This document shows positions 1 to 6,579 of a stretch of 9,717 nucleotides of DNA, piece after piece. Every line of letters starts with the position of its first letter. The stretch's first letter is position 1. The notes under the pieces are model-generated. The model had not been told where the DNA came from. It did not search any database and was given only the letters and a program-made list of their open reading frames with translations. Location: assembly GCA_964458015.1 (NCBI GenBank), contig CAYWGR010000200.1:1-9717 (forward strand). The letters are read 5' to 3'. The translations under genes and the position numbers were made by a program. Source of the stretch: CAYWGR01 sp964458015. GTDB lineage: Bacteria > Planctomycetota > Planctomycetia > Pirellulales > Thermoguttaceae.

Positions 1-1
1 C

Positions 2-115
2 ATCATCGCCGAGGCCCTCAAGATCACCCACAACAACCGCACCCACGCCGCCAAAAAACTCGGCATCAGCCGCCGCGCGCTGATCTACAAAATCCGCGCC
101 ATGGAAACCGAATAA
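2..115 (+). CDS. C-terminal end of a probable NtrC-family sigma-54 activator (Fis-type helix-turn-helix), partial
   Basis: The last 37 residues of a protein that begins outside the window; the frame opens at base 2 and stops at TAA 113-115. The sequence contains NNRTHAAKKLGISRRALIYK, the pattern of the Fis-type helix-turn-helix that closes NtrC-like response regulators and other sigma-54 enhancer-binding proteins: N-R-T-x-A-A-x-x-L-G-I-S-R, then a recognition helix. Such proteins bind upstream activating sites as dimers and remodel sigma-54 RNA polymerase with a central AAA+ domain, which cannot be seen here. The gene converges on the cyclo-ligase gene with only nine bases between the stops and no room for a terminator hairpin. 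Assignment of the helix-turn-helix class is firm. The NtrC family is inferred from this tail alone, and a stand-alone Fis-like protein is the alternative. Confidence 0.75.
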   Translation: MIAEALKITHNNRTHAAKKLGISRRALIYKIRAMETE

Positions 116-124
116 TCGCCGGAT

Positions 125-724
125 TCATTCCTTATGGCAAGGAACGCGATACACCGATTTTTCGGTCACAATAGCATCCATGTGCATGTCGTGCGGCAAC
201 GCCGGAACCTCGTCGAATAGCTGACACTCGAAACACACGCCGGCCTTCAAGGCGGGACCGCTTGTGCGTTGTAGAAGTTTGTCGTAGTAGCCCTTGCCGT
301 ACCCAAGCCGATTACCCCGACGATCGAATGCCAATCCCGGCACGATGATCATATCCAGTTCCGAGGGATCGATCTTTCGCGCTGGAATGCCGCGCAACTC
401 CTGCTTCGGCTCTAAAACGCCCATGGTGCCGGGCGTCAACTCGTCGGGATGCGTAAAATCGAATAATTCGATCTCGCCGTTTTCACAATAGGGAATCGCC
501 GCCCGCTTGCCGGCTTCCCAAACCGAAGGCAGGAACCAACGTGTTCGCACTTCGGTCCGGATGTCGAGATACAACATAATGGTCCCTGCCGCTTCATATT
601 CCGGCAGGGCAGCCACATGCTGGAAGATCATCCGGCTTGCTTGATCCGGATCGGGCTGTTCGGCCCTCAGGGCCGCCGCTTGAACGCGCATCTCCCCTTT
701 CAACCGCCGTATCCGATCGAGCAT
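125..724 (-). CDS. ygfA: 5-formyltetrahydrofolate cyclo-ligase
   Basis: This enzyme (EC 6.3.3.2, also called MTHFS) uses ATP to convert 5-formyltetrahydrofolate to 5,10-methenyltetrahydrofolate, returning a storage or inhibitory folate to the cytosolic one-carbon pool. The family signature is near-perfect: IIVPGLAFD, then RRGNRLGYGKGYYDKLL, the glycine- and tyrosine-rich nucleotide/folate-binding segment. GVLEP lies before it, and a C-terminal LPHDMHMDAIVTE holds the conserved H-D-x-x-M-D. The frame is open upstream to an ATG at 790, giving 221 residues. The ATG at 724 gives 199 residues, the usual family size, and puts the N-terminal K-x-x-x-R helix near the start, so it is preferred; neither start has a strong ribosome-binding site. 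It is the last gene of the minus-strand run. If the 790 start is used, only six bases separate it from the upstream membrane-protein gene. Confidence 0.93.
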   Translation of the reverse strand: MLDRIRRLKGEMRVQAAALRAEQPDPDQASRMIFQHVAALPEYEAAGTIMLYLDIRTEVRTRWFLPSVWEAGKRAAIPYCENGEIELFDFTHPDELTPGTMGVLEPKQELRGIPARKIDPSELDMIIVPGLAFDRRGNRLGYGKGYYDKLLQRTSGPALKAGVCFECQLFDEVPALPHDMHMDAIVTEKSVYRVPCHKE

Positions 725-796
725 GTTTTTCCGCCGATCCGGCTTCTTGCCGGCCAAGGACAAATACAAGCGGCGCACATGCGCCACCATGGATTC

Positions 797-1558
797 TTAT
801 CCAAATTGTTTGGAGGTTGTTTCTTGCCAACCTTCCGGTCGAATACCGCCCTCGGCGCCAAGAATGCGCCACTCGGCCCCGCCACTTTTCAGCTTCATTC
901 GCAACATCCGCACAAGCACGAAGAACGATTTGCGTTCTCCGTCTTCCTCATAGGTGACTGCGAAAATTTGCTCCACTTGATCGTTATCGTTGTTGCGGGC
1001 CTGGCCGGCCGTTTGATAGAAACGCACCTGAGCACGAGCCCCCAACGCAAGCAACGTTCGCACCGCGGGCGACTTCACATAATTTTCCAACTCTCGCCGC
1101 TGTCGCACGTTGCCGCGATAGTACGCCCAGAGTTTATTATCCAGCGGCTGACGCATTTGCGGAGCGGCGGTCAACTGATGGGCCTTTGCCGGCTCGTCTT
1201 GCACGACATACTTGAACCACAGGGCGGCGAATTGCCGGGCTTCCTGGCTGACCATCCATCGATAATACAGCCAATCCGAGGGAGCGGCCGCGAGAAACAG
1301 CAAGGAAAACATAAAACCGGCAATGGCGATTTTCCAACCGATCATTGCCTGCGAACTTTTCTTGATGCGGCGCATCGCCCAATAGGAAAAGAATATTCCC
1401 AGAACGGGAATCCCCCAGAGTATCGGATCCACCATCGCCAACGGCGACAATAACCCAAAAATCAGCCCTAGCACGGCCTGAACCGCCAGCGGCCGATACG
1501 ACGCCATTTCAGCGTCTTGCGAATCCGTGATATGTACGTCAGGAACGCCGGGGCGCAT
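797..1558 (-). CDS. Small membrane protein of unknown function, DUF4190-like N-terminal helices
   Basis: I do not recognise a function. Counting from ATG 1558, residues ~20-60 (after ASYRPLA) form two hydrophobic helices separated by SPLAMVDPILWG, and a third helix spans ~77-93. The rest is a soluble region of about 150 residues, rich in charged and aromatic residues (LWAYYRGNVRQRRELENYVK; later FAVTYEEDGERKSFF), possibly an extracytoplasmic domain folded like a small alpha+beta accessory module. The helix pair resembles DUF4190-type membrane segments, which is a loose similarity only. The frame also opens at TTG 1573, which overlaps the TGA of the upstream CvpA-like gene (TTGA) and would couple translation. 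ATG 1558 is preferred because a weak GAGAA motif lies a few bases upstream, and ATG 1507 is also possible. Tight packing with the CvpA-like gene suggests a shared envelope role. Confidence 0.72.
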   Translation of the reverse strand: MRPGVPDVHITDSQDAEMASYRPLAVQAVLGLIFGLLSPLAMVDPILWGIPVLGIFFSYWAMRRIKKSSQAMIGWKIAIAGFMFSLLFLAAAPSDWLYYRWMVSQEARQFAALWFKYVVQDEPAKAHQLTAAPQMRQPLDNKLWAYYRGNVRQRRELENYVKSPAVRTLLALGARAQVRFYQTAGQARNNDNDQVEQIFAVTYEEDGERKSFFVLVRMLRMKLKSGGAEWRILGAEGGIRPEGWQETTSKQFG

Positions 1559-1569
1559 AATTGTTCTCG

Positions 1570-2205
1570 TCAAGGATTGACGCGCAACGTGTCGTTTTGT
1601 GCAAGATTCGCCTGAATGTTCGCACGCCTCGTGGCATACTTAGGCATGTATTGGCCGTGCGGATCAAACACGTATTTCTCTTGTTTCCATTCGGCTTCCG
1701 TCGCGGAACGGCAAAACGCCCCCATCGATTCCTTCTGCGTGAACCCAAGCCACTGGCGATCGGGCGCAAGACCTAAAAACATTCTCTCTTCGGCATGGAA
1801 TCCATCGAACAGGAATACGCGAGACATCGGGGCCGTATGCAAAGTCGCCATCGTGAAGCAGACCATGACCCAACCGATCCACAACGAGAAAAAGCCGCTG
1901 CCGATCTTGTCGGCAAGCTTGAGAAAACGCACATTCACCCGCGAGATCCGGTCGGTCAACTCGCGTCCGACCGCCAGGAACAGCGCAAAAAGCCCCCAGA
2001 GCGCTAAAAAATCCCAAACATACGTGTAGGAAGGCTGCCATTCATCGAGCCATTTGGCGGCCGGCTCGAAAAAATTCATCGCCAAAAGGGCCGCCGTCAC
2101 CACGTTGATCAAACGCAGGGCGTTGCTCCACATTCCGTCGGCGTAGCACGTGGCCACGCACGCCAGAAGAATCACAAACATCAGGATGGTCAATAGAGAA
2201 CTCAT
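1570..2205 (-). CDS. CvpA-like integral membrane protein
   Basis: A 211-residue protein with four predicted membrane helices at about residues 2-20, 28-46, 61-80 and 103-121. A short cytoplasmic linker between helices 3 and 4 carries ELTDRISRVNVRFLKLADKIGSGFFSLWIG. That arrangement, with a linker of the form ...R...L...DRxxGxxFG... leading into the last helix, is typical of the CvpA/colicin V production family, whose members affect envelope integrity and secretion. The usual linker glycine pattern is partly kept (DKIGSGFF). The roughly 90 C-terminal residues after helix 4 are soluble and unlike standard CvpA; they contain WLGFTQKESMGAF and a polar tail. The start is ATG 2205, the first codon before the hydrophobic stretch. 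The TGA overlaps a possible TTG start of the next gene. Membrane nature is certain and the family assignment is moderately secure. Confidence 0.72.
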   Translation of the reverse strand: MSSLLTILMFVILLACVATCYADGMWSNALRLINVVTAALLAMNFFEPAAKWLDEWQPSYTYVWDFLALWGLFALFLAVGRELTDRISRVNVRFLKLADKIGSGFFSLWIGWVMVCFTMATLHTAPMSRVFLFDGFHAEERMFLGLAPDRQWLGFTQKESMGAFCRSATEAEWKQEKYVFDPHGQYMPKYATRRANIQANLAQNDTLRVNP

Positions 2206-2227
2206 AGAATGCCGTAGGTAAAAGTTG

Positions 2228-2255
2228 AATGTTCAAGCATCAATGTTCAAGTATC
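2228..2255. repeat. Two 14-base tandem units upstream of the CvpA-like gene
   Basis: AATGTTCAAGCATC (2228-2241) is followed directly by AATGTTCAAGTATC (2242-2255), differing at one position. Each unit carries the half-palindrome TTCAA, and with the base context at 2225-2236 the first forms TTGAATGTTCAA, an inverted repeat with a two-base centre. The array sits 23-50 bases upstream of the start of the minus-strand CvpA-like gene, where an operator or promoter element could lie. It may equally be neutral spacer repeat. Confidence 0.75.
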
Positions 2256-2291
2256 TTTTTTTATAACACTCTAGCTACTTGATGGAATCAC

Positions 2292-2415
2292 AATCAGTGT
2301 AAGAGGAAAAAAGGAAAATAGGGAAAATGGAAATGAATGGCAAATGTCTTCCCCTGTTTTTCTTTTTCATATTTCCCTTTTACCGCTTTCCCATTTTTCC
2401 TTTCTTACACTGATT
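2292..2415. repeat. Long imperfect inverted repeat (purine arm / pyrimidine arm)
   Basis: The outer 13 bases match perfectly as AATCAGTGTAAGA (2292-2304) and its complement TCTTACACTGATT (2403-2415). Inside, the left arm is a GGAAAA/GGGAAAA purine run to about 2340, and the right arm (about 2360-2402) is the matching TTTCCC/TTTTCC pyrimidine run, so the arms can pair imperfectly for roughly 45 bases around a loop near 2341-2358. TAGCT motifs also lie on both outer sides (2272 and 2422). This fills most of the 273-base spacer between the pseudo-ATPase and CvpA-like genes. It could act as a transcript-ending or processing structure, or be a small non-coding mobile repeat. No coding potential is seen in it. 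Confidence 0.75.
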
Positions 2416-2478
2416 TTTATTTAGCTAAGTAGTATTTCATTCTTTGAGCATTGGTCATTGTTCCTTGGAGCTTTTCTC

Positions 2479-4219
2479 CTATTGCTTCATCACACGCATC
2501 AACTCGGGCAGCGAAGTTACGCCTTTCGCCACCAGCAACACGCCTTCTTCCTGGAGACTCTTCATCCCGTCTTTTCGAGCAGCCTGACGCAAAAGATCGA
2601 GCTTCGGACTCGATGCCAAAACCTTGCGGACGGCGGGCCCCACGACGAGCAACTCGAAGATGGCGGTTCGGCCCAAATAGCCGATGCCGCCGCAAACCTT
2701 GCACGGCTCCTTCGGCTCCTGGGGATTCGGCGTCGGCGGACGGTAAAAAGCCTGCACGCGGCCGGCCGGAATGCCCAACTGCTGGAGCATCTGGGCCGTC
2801 GGAGCGTAGGCCTCCTTGCAGGAATCGCAAAGCTTACGCACCAAACGCTGGTTGAGCACCGCCGTGACCGTTTTGGCGAATTCCGCCGGTTGCACGCCCA
2901 ACGATAAAACTCGCAACAACGCCTCGGCGCTGTCTTTCGCGCGAACCGTGCTGATGATGAGCCGCTCGTCCTCGGCAATCTCCTGACACAACATGCTGAC
3001 AGTCTGCGCATTGATCAGATCGCGCACCACCACCACGTTCGGTTCCATGCGGAAAAGCCGAACCAGCACGTCGGCTGGCGATTGACCCTCGGCCGCCTTG
3101 TAGGTCGTGACGGGAACGTTTTCCACCGGCTGATAGGGATTCGTTTCCTCCTCGACCGTTGCAAACTCGCGTATGTAGCGATCGCAGGAATGCAGCACAA
3201 CGTCGGACGTCGTTCGCAACCCGTTGCTAGGCATGGCCGACAGAAATACAAAGCCCTTCTTCGCTTCGAGCTGCTCCTTGAGTTGCTCCTGCAACTTCGT
3301 TCGCATTCCCAATTCGTCGAGCGTTTTGAATCGGATCTTGTTGTCCTCGAATTGGATCAAAACACGCTCGCCGGTGGGCGTTCCTTGCGAAGTGAACGAG
3401 GCCTCGAACTTCGCCGACTCGTACTCCGCCGTGAACGCGCCTTCCTGCCGAGCCTGGCGGTTTTTCGGATTTAAACCGCACAGCATCTTAAGNNNNNNNN
3501 NNCTCGCGTGGAATCCATACGCCATCGACCATGATTCGCATGGCGATGCCCTGCTGGGCATAATCCAGCATCACGGCCGAGGCACGGCCGGCAAAACCTT
3601 CGGCCAGAATTTCCCGTGCCACTCGGAAACCGGGCGATTGACGCGCCAACAGCAATCGGGCGTTGTCGGTCCGCTCGTCGGGACCGCCCCGGGCGAAAAG
3701 CTTGACCGGCGATCCCACTTCGTTGGGATCCTGCTTCTCAACCGCTATCTTCAGGCCGATGCTGTTGAGTTTCGTCGCAATCAAAAAGCGAAGATGCTCC
3801 GGCGTAAGGACGCGCTGGTTGTTGTCAACCGATTTGTTCCGCAGCACGATATAGGTGGCCAACGGCCCGATATAGGCGGCCAACAGCAGCAGAAAACCCA
3901 CCCAAAAATAAGGAATGAGCCACACCAGCACAAAGGCGGCCATGAAACTGCCGAACACAATGGGATTCCAACGCAAATAGTTCAGCTTCAGGGTTTGGCA
4001 ATCCGTGCTGAGCCAATCGCTAGTGCCCGCCCAAGCCAAAAACACGAGCCAGCAAGCTAAAATTTTGATCCAACTGAGGTAAAAGCCCGGTCCACGAAAA
4101 TCCTTACCCAACGAGACGGCGGGCCATTCGCCATCGGCCGCCAGCAGGACGCCGGCGTCCAACAATAAAACAGCGCCGAGAACGGCGATCAGCGGAAATG
4201 TGCGGAGTAGTTTTCTCAT
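2479..4219 (-). CDS. Membrane-anchored GspE/PilB-like secretion ATPase homologue with degenerate catalytic motifs; interrupted by an assembly gap
   Basis: One gene split by ten N: 239 residues are read before the gap and 337 after it. The N-terminus has a signal-like segment (MRKLLRTFPLIAVLGAVLLL) and three membrane helices at about 47-65, 85-106 and 107-127. A domain then resembles the N2 domain of GspE/PilB, ending in MRIMVDGVW (compare RVRYRIDGV). After the gap the C-terminal ATPase fold is clear, with GLNPKNRQARQEG and LNQRLVRKLCDSCKEAY. The zinc tetracysteine (CDSC...CKVCGG) is intact. The catalytic motifs are not. The Walker A position reads SAMPSNGLRTT (3208-3240), with no GxxGxGK lysine. 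Walker B reads VVVVRDLIN (3010-3036) in place of VILVGEIRD. The His box reads STVRAKD (2932-2952), without histidine. It probably cannot hydrolyse ATP alone. It lies 128 bases after pilT and may be a structural partner of the pilus or secretion motor at the inner membrane. Confidence 0.82.
3493..3502. other. Assembly gap (ten N), probably a placeholder length
   Basis: Ten N interrupt the pseudo-ATPase gene. The upstream frame ends on codon 3505-3503 and the downstream frame resumes at codon 3492-3490, so an in-frame protein needs a missing length divisible by three, and ten does not fit. By comparison with GspE/PilB proteins, the segment between the DGVW motif and the LNPKxRxxRQEG motif is usually longer than what remains here. 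A true gap of some tens of bases is therefore likely. The apparent frameshift is an artefact. Confidence 0.9.
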
Positions 4220-4228
4220 GTCGCCCTA

Positions 4229-4244
4229 GCCGGTCGCGCCCGGC
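4229..4244. other. Small hairpin just upstream of the pseudo-ATPase start
   Basis: GCCGG (4229-4233) and CCGGC (4240-4244) can pair around a six-base loop. On the minus-strand transcript this hairpin lies about ten bases before ATG 4219, adjoining the weak AGGG ribosome-binding site at about 4223-4226. It could lower access to that site. The stem is only five pairs, so chance is possible. Confidence 0.35.
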
Positions 4245-4306
4245 CGTTAAACTCTGTTCCGTTCCCCCGCGATGACGATCACGGGGCGTTTCATCCAATC
4301 TCGAAT

Positions 4307-4342
4307 CTTCGCCTGTCGCCTCTTGCCTCTTATGCCTCGCCA
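4307..4342. repeat. Heptamer-type low-complexity repeat in the pilT / pseudo-ATPase spacer
   Basis: GCCTCTT occurs twice in tandem (4318-4324 and 4325-4331), flanked by the degenerate copies TCGCCTG, TCGCCTC and TGCCTCGCC. It follows directly after the pilT stop, in the 128-base spacer. Nothing else is recognisable in that spacer beyond the hairpin near 4229-4244. Confidence 0.55.
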
Positions 4343-4347
4343 CGCTC

Positions 4348-5499
4348 TTACAACATCGCCGATTCCTTCAACGAAATGCCCTTGAGCGCCATCTTCAATG
4401 CTTCGGCGTTCGGGGCAACTTCAAAGGCCGTGGCCCGGTCGATCATTTCCCGCTCGACCAAGTCGCGCAAGCTCATCGTGAAATCCTGCATGCCTTCTTC
4501 CTTGCCGATGCGGATGGCGTCGGGCAGCTTCTCGTCCTCTGCTTCCAAAAGGAGCTTGCGAACGGTCGGCGTGAAGGTCATGATCTCGTTGGTCGGCACG
4601 CGTCCCACGCCGGGCTTGATCGACCGCAACAACTTCTGGGCGATAATCGCCTTCATGTTGAACGCCATCGCGCTTCGCAGCGCGGGATGCATATCCTGGG
4701 GGAAAAGGTCGAGAATACGGCCGATCGTGCTCGGCGCGGTCGAAGCGTGAATCGTTCCAAACACCAGGTGGCCCGTCTCGGCCGCCTGAATCGCCGTTTC
4801 AAACGTTTCCCGGTCGCGCATTTCGCCCACCAGGACGATATCGGGGTCTTCGCGCACCGCATGTTTCATGCCCGTCATGAAGTCCTTCACGTCCATGCCG
4901 ATCTCACGTTGATTGATCACGCATTTGTCGTCGGTAAACGTGAATTCAATCGGGTCTTCGAGCGTAAGGATGTGTTTGGCATACCGGTGGTTGATCCAGT
5001 CGAGCATCGAGGCGATCGTCGTACTCTTGCCCGAACCTGTCACGCCGGCCAGCAGAATCATGCCCTGGTCGAGTTCGCACAATCCGGCCAACGACGGGGG
5101 CAAAAAAAGCTTGTCGAACGTCGGAATCGTGTTGTTGACGCGCCGGGCGACCAAACCAATCTGCCCCATCTGCTGCAACACGTTCACGCGGAACCGCCAA
5201 CGCTTGCCCTCCAGATCGAGGATATGGGCAAAGTCGACGCCGCCGTCCTCGTCGAAAATACGCTTCCGACGCTCTTGTACTTCAAGCATCGGGAACAACA
5301 ACCGCACCATCTCCTCGGTGTCGATCGGGCCACGGTTCAACGGTTTCAGCGTACCATGCACGCGGACATAAGGCGGCCGCCCCACTTTCAAATGAAGGTC
5401 GCTCCCTTCGAGCTTCACCAACGCTCGAAAAAGCTTGTCTACTTCAAACTCTTGGCGTTTGCCGAGTAATCGCTGCTGAATCGTGTCGTTCGAGGACAT
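4348..5499 (-). CDS. pilT: PilT-family type IV pilus retraction ATPase
   Basis: A hexameric cytoplasmic ATPase that depolymerises type IV pili and so drives twitching or pilus retraction. All signature motifs are intact in 383 residues. An N-terminal PAS-like domain contains GSDLHLKVGRPPYVRVHG (32-49). Walker A is GVTGSGKST (152-160), the Asp box is TLEDPIEF (179-186), Walker B is IVLVGEMRD (221-229) and the His box is GTIHAST (248-254). A PilT-type C-terminus follows, with AIRIGKEEGMQDF where other PilT proteins have the AIRNLIRE-like helix. The length is slightly above the usual 345-370 residues. The start is ATG 5499; no clear ribosome-binding site precedes it. It lies between hisF (72 bases upstream) and the degenerate GspE/PilB homologue downstream. 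No pilin, PilC or active PilB is in the window, so which pilus it serves is not visible. Confidence 0.95.
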   Translation of the reverse strand: MSSNDTIQQRLLGKRQEFEVDKLFRALVKLEGSDLHLKVGRPPYVRVHGTLKPLNRGPIDTEEMVRLLFPMLEVQERRKRIFDEDGGVDFAHILDLEGKRWRFRVNVLQQMGQIGLVARRVNNTIPTFDKLFLPPSLAGLCELDQGMILLAGVTGSGKSTTIASMLDWINHRYAKHILTLEDPIEFTFTDDKCVINQREIGMDVKDFMTGMKHAVREDPDIVLVGEMRDRETFETAIQAAETGHLVFGTIHASTAPSTIGRILDLFPQDMHPALRSAMAFNMKAIIAQKLLRSIKPGVGRVPTNEIMTFTPTVRKLLLEAEDEKLPDAIRIGKEEGMQDFTMSLRDLVEREMIDRATAFEVAPNAEALKMALKGISLKESAML

Positions 5500-5507
5500 G
5501 GAAAAGA

Positions 5508-5549
5508 ACTAGGGATTTAGGGATTTGGGATTAGAGGCTAGGGGCTAGT
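5508..5549. repeat. Octamer tandem repeat in the hisF-pilT spacer, bounded by ACTAG/CTAGT
   Basis: AGGGATTT is repeated twice (5511-5518 and 5519-5526), followed by GGGATT and then two GGCTAG-like units (5536-5548). The whole block begins with ACTAG (5508-5512) and ends with its complement CTAGT (5545-5549). It fills most of the 72-base spacer. No promoter or terminator signature is convincing here, and hisF and pilT may be co-transcribed through it. Confidence 0.6.
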
Positions 5550-5571
5550 GATCCGAGGGCAAGCAGCCGGT

Positions 5572-6354
5572 TTAACTGCACGTTGCAAGCATTCTTACAG
5601 GTACCCCGCGTTGTTGCATAACTCGTTTGGTTTCTTCAATCGTATATTCACCGAAGTGGAAGATGCTGGCGGCCAAGGCCGCATCCGCGCCTCCCAACAG
5701 AATGGCGTCGGCAAGATGTTCGGGACATCCCGCACCGCCGCTGGCGACCACGGGGACCGAAACGGCATCGGCCACGGCGCGGGTAATCTCCAAATCGTAA
5801 CCGTCCTTCGTGCCGTCGGCATCCATCGAGGTTAGAACGATCTCGCCCGCGCCAAGACGCTCGACCTCGCGAGCCCAAGCGACTGCTTCGAGCCCTGTGC
5901 CGATCCTACCGCCGTTGATATGAACTTCCCAAAACTCCCGGCCGTCTTTCATGACCCGTTTCGGGTCGATATTCACCACGATACACTGACTTCCGAAACG
6001 CCGCGCGGCTTGGCGAACGAAATCAGGATCGCGGCAAGCAGCCGAGTTGATCGACACCTTATCACATCCGGCATTCAACAACGCGCGGATGTCTTCGATC
6101 GTGCGGATGCCGCCGCCGACGGTCAGGGGCATGAAAATCACCTCGGCCGTCCGCCGAACCACGTCGAGGATGATGTCGCGCTGCTCGTGGCTGGCCGTGA
6201 TATCGAGGAAGACAAGTTCGTCGGCTCCCTCTTTTTCGTAGCGCGCAGCAACCTCCACGGGATCTCCGGCATCGCGAAGATTGAGGAAATTCGTGCCTTT
6301 TACTACCCGCCCTTGATTGACATCAAGGCAGGGAATCACCCGTTTAGCGAACAT
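5572..6354 (-). CDS. hisF: Imidazole glycerol phosphate synthase, cyclase subunit HisF
   Basis: HisF, with the glutaminase HisH, turns PRFAR and glutamine-derived ammonia into imidazole glycerol phosphate and AICAR, linking histidine and purine synthesis in the cytosol. The 260-residue (beta/alpha)8 barrel starts at ATG 6354 with MFAKRVIPCLDVNQGRVVKG, the standard HisF N-terminus. The catalytic aspartates fall exactly at D11 (CLDV) and D130 (VVNIDPKR). The phosphate-binding loops are present: VGGGIRT (79-85), TSMDADGTKDGYD (175-187) and VASGGAG (203-209). The frame extends to 6441, but the extra 29 residues lack family support. An in-frame TTG at 6390 follows a good AGGGGGG ribosome-binding site, so a short N-terminal extension cannot be excluded. 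No hisH, hisA or other his gene is adjacent; it heads the minus-strand run and is divergent from the zinc-ribbon gene. Confidence 0.97.
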   Translation of the reverse strand: MFAKRVIPCLDVNQGRVVKGTNFLNLRDAGDPVEVAARYEKEGADELVFLDITASHEQRDIILDVVRRTAEVIFMPLTVGGGIRTIEDIRALLNAGCDKVSINSAACRDPDFVRQAARRFGSQCIVVNIDPKRVMKDGREFWEVHINGGRIGTGLEAVAWAREVERLGAGEIVLTSMDADGTKDGYDLEITRAVADAVSVPVVASGGAGCPEHLADAILLGGADAALAASIFHFGEYTIEETKRVMQQRGVPVRMLATCS

Positions 6355-6370
6355 ACCGTTTACTGTAATT

Positions 6371-6435
6371 CCCTCAATCCCCCCGGTCAACCACACCCCC
6401 CTGAATAGTTGCAATTGCCCATCATCTTCCCCCCC
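6371..6435 (-). promoter_or_regulatory. G-tract cluster upstream of hisF (possible G-quadruplex)
   Basis: On the hisF coding strand five guanine tracts of 7, 3, 6, 6 and 3 bases (complement C runs at 6429-6435, 6418-6420, 6396-6401, 6379-6384 and 6371-6373) lie within 65 bases, ending 17 bases before the hisF ATG. Loops of 5-16 bases would permit a long-loop G-quadruplex in DNA or in the leader RNA. The tracts could also be simple strong ribosome-binding sequences. No clear -10/-35 pair for hisF is visible, so the promoter itself is not assigned. Confidence 0.35.
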
Positions 6436-6486
6436 TCTCAATCATTCACCGATTAGCTCGGAGGCACGGAAAAATATGCGGTCTAC

Positions 6487-6514
6487 TTGATGGATTCGTT
6501 TTTTGACATACAAT
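6487..6514 (+). promoter_or_regulatory. Probable sigma-70-type promoter for the zinc-ribbon/TPR-protease pair
   Basis: TTGATG (6487-6492, close to TTGACA) is followed after 16 bases by TACAAT (6509-6514, close to TATAAT). Transcription would start near 6521, leaving a leader of about 60 bases before the TTG start at 6580. This placement also argues against translation starting at 6487 or 6490, which lie inside the -35 element. A second TTGACA at 6504-6509 has no matching -10 box. Consensus quality in this lineage is unknown. Confidence 0.45.
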
Positions 6515-6566
6515 GCTTATCTAATCGAAATGGGGGCTTCTTATCTACTGATAACAACAGACACAC

Positions 6567-6573
6567 GAGGGGG
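6567..6573 (+). promoter_or_regulatory. Strong ribosome-binding site deciding a TTG start
   Basis: GAGGGGG lies six bases before TTG 6580-6582, an ideal spacing and far better than any site in front of the other in-frame starts (TTG 6487, ATG 6490, ATG 6622). Most other genes in this window have weak sites or none, so this one stands out. Confidence 0.6.
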
Positions 6574-6579
6574 TGTGTA

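Noticed and set aside
617..1453. 278-codon open frame on the plus strand
   Set aside because: It lies antisense to the cyclo-ligase and the small membrane protein, both of which have real family or membrane features; its translation is rich in H, R and P with no recognisable domain.
2228..2255. CRISPR array
   Set aside because: The units are only 14 bases and directly adjacent, without spacers.
3488..3561. Apparent frameshift making the pseudo-ATPase two partial genes
   Set aside because: The frame change coincides exactly with the ten-N gap, whose length is a placeholder; family motifs continue on both sides.
4104..4343. 79-codon minus-strand frame before the pseudo-ATPase
   Set aside because: It overlaps the signal-like start of the pseudo-ATPase in another frame and is arginine-rich without family features.
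4687..5469. 260-codon open frame antisense to pilT
   Set aside because: The pilT frame carries all catalytic motifs; the antisense product shows only shadow composition.
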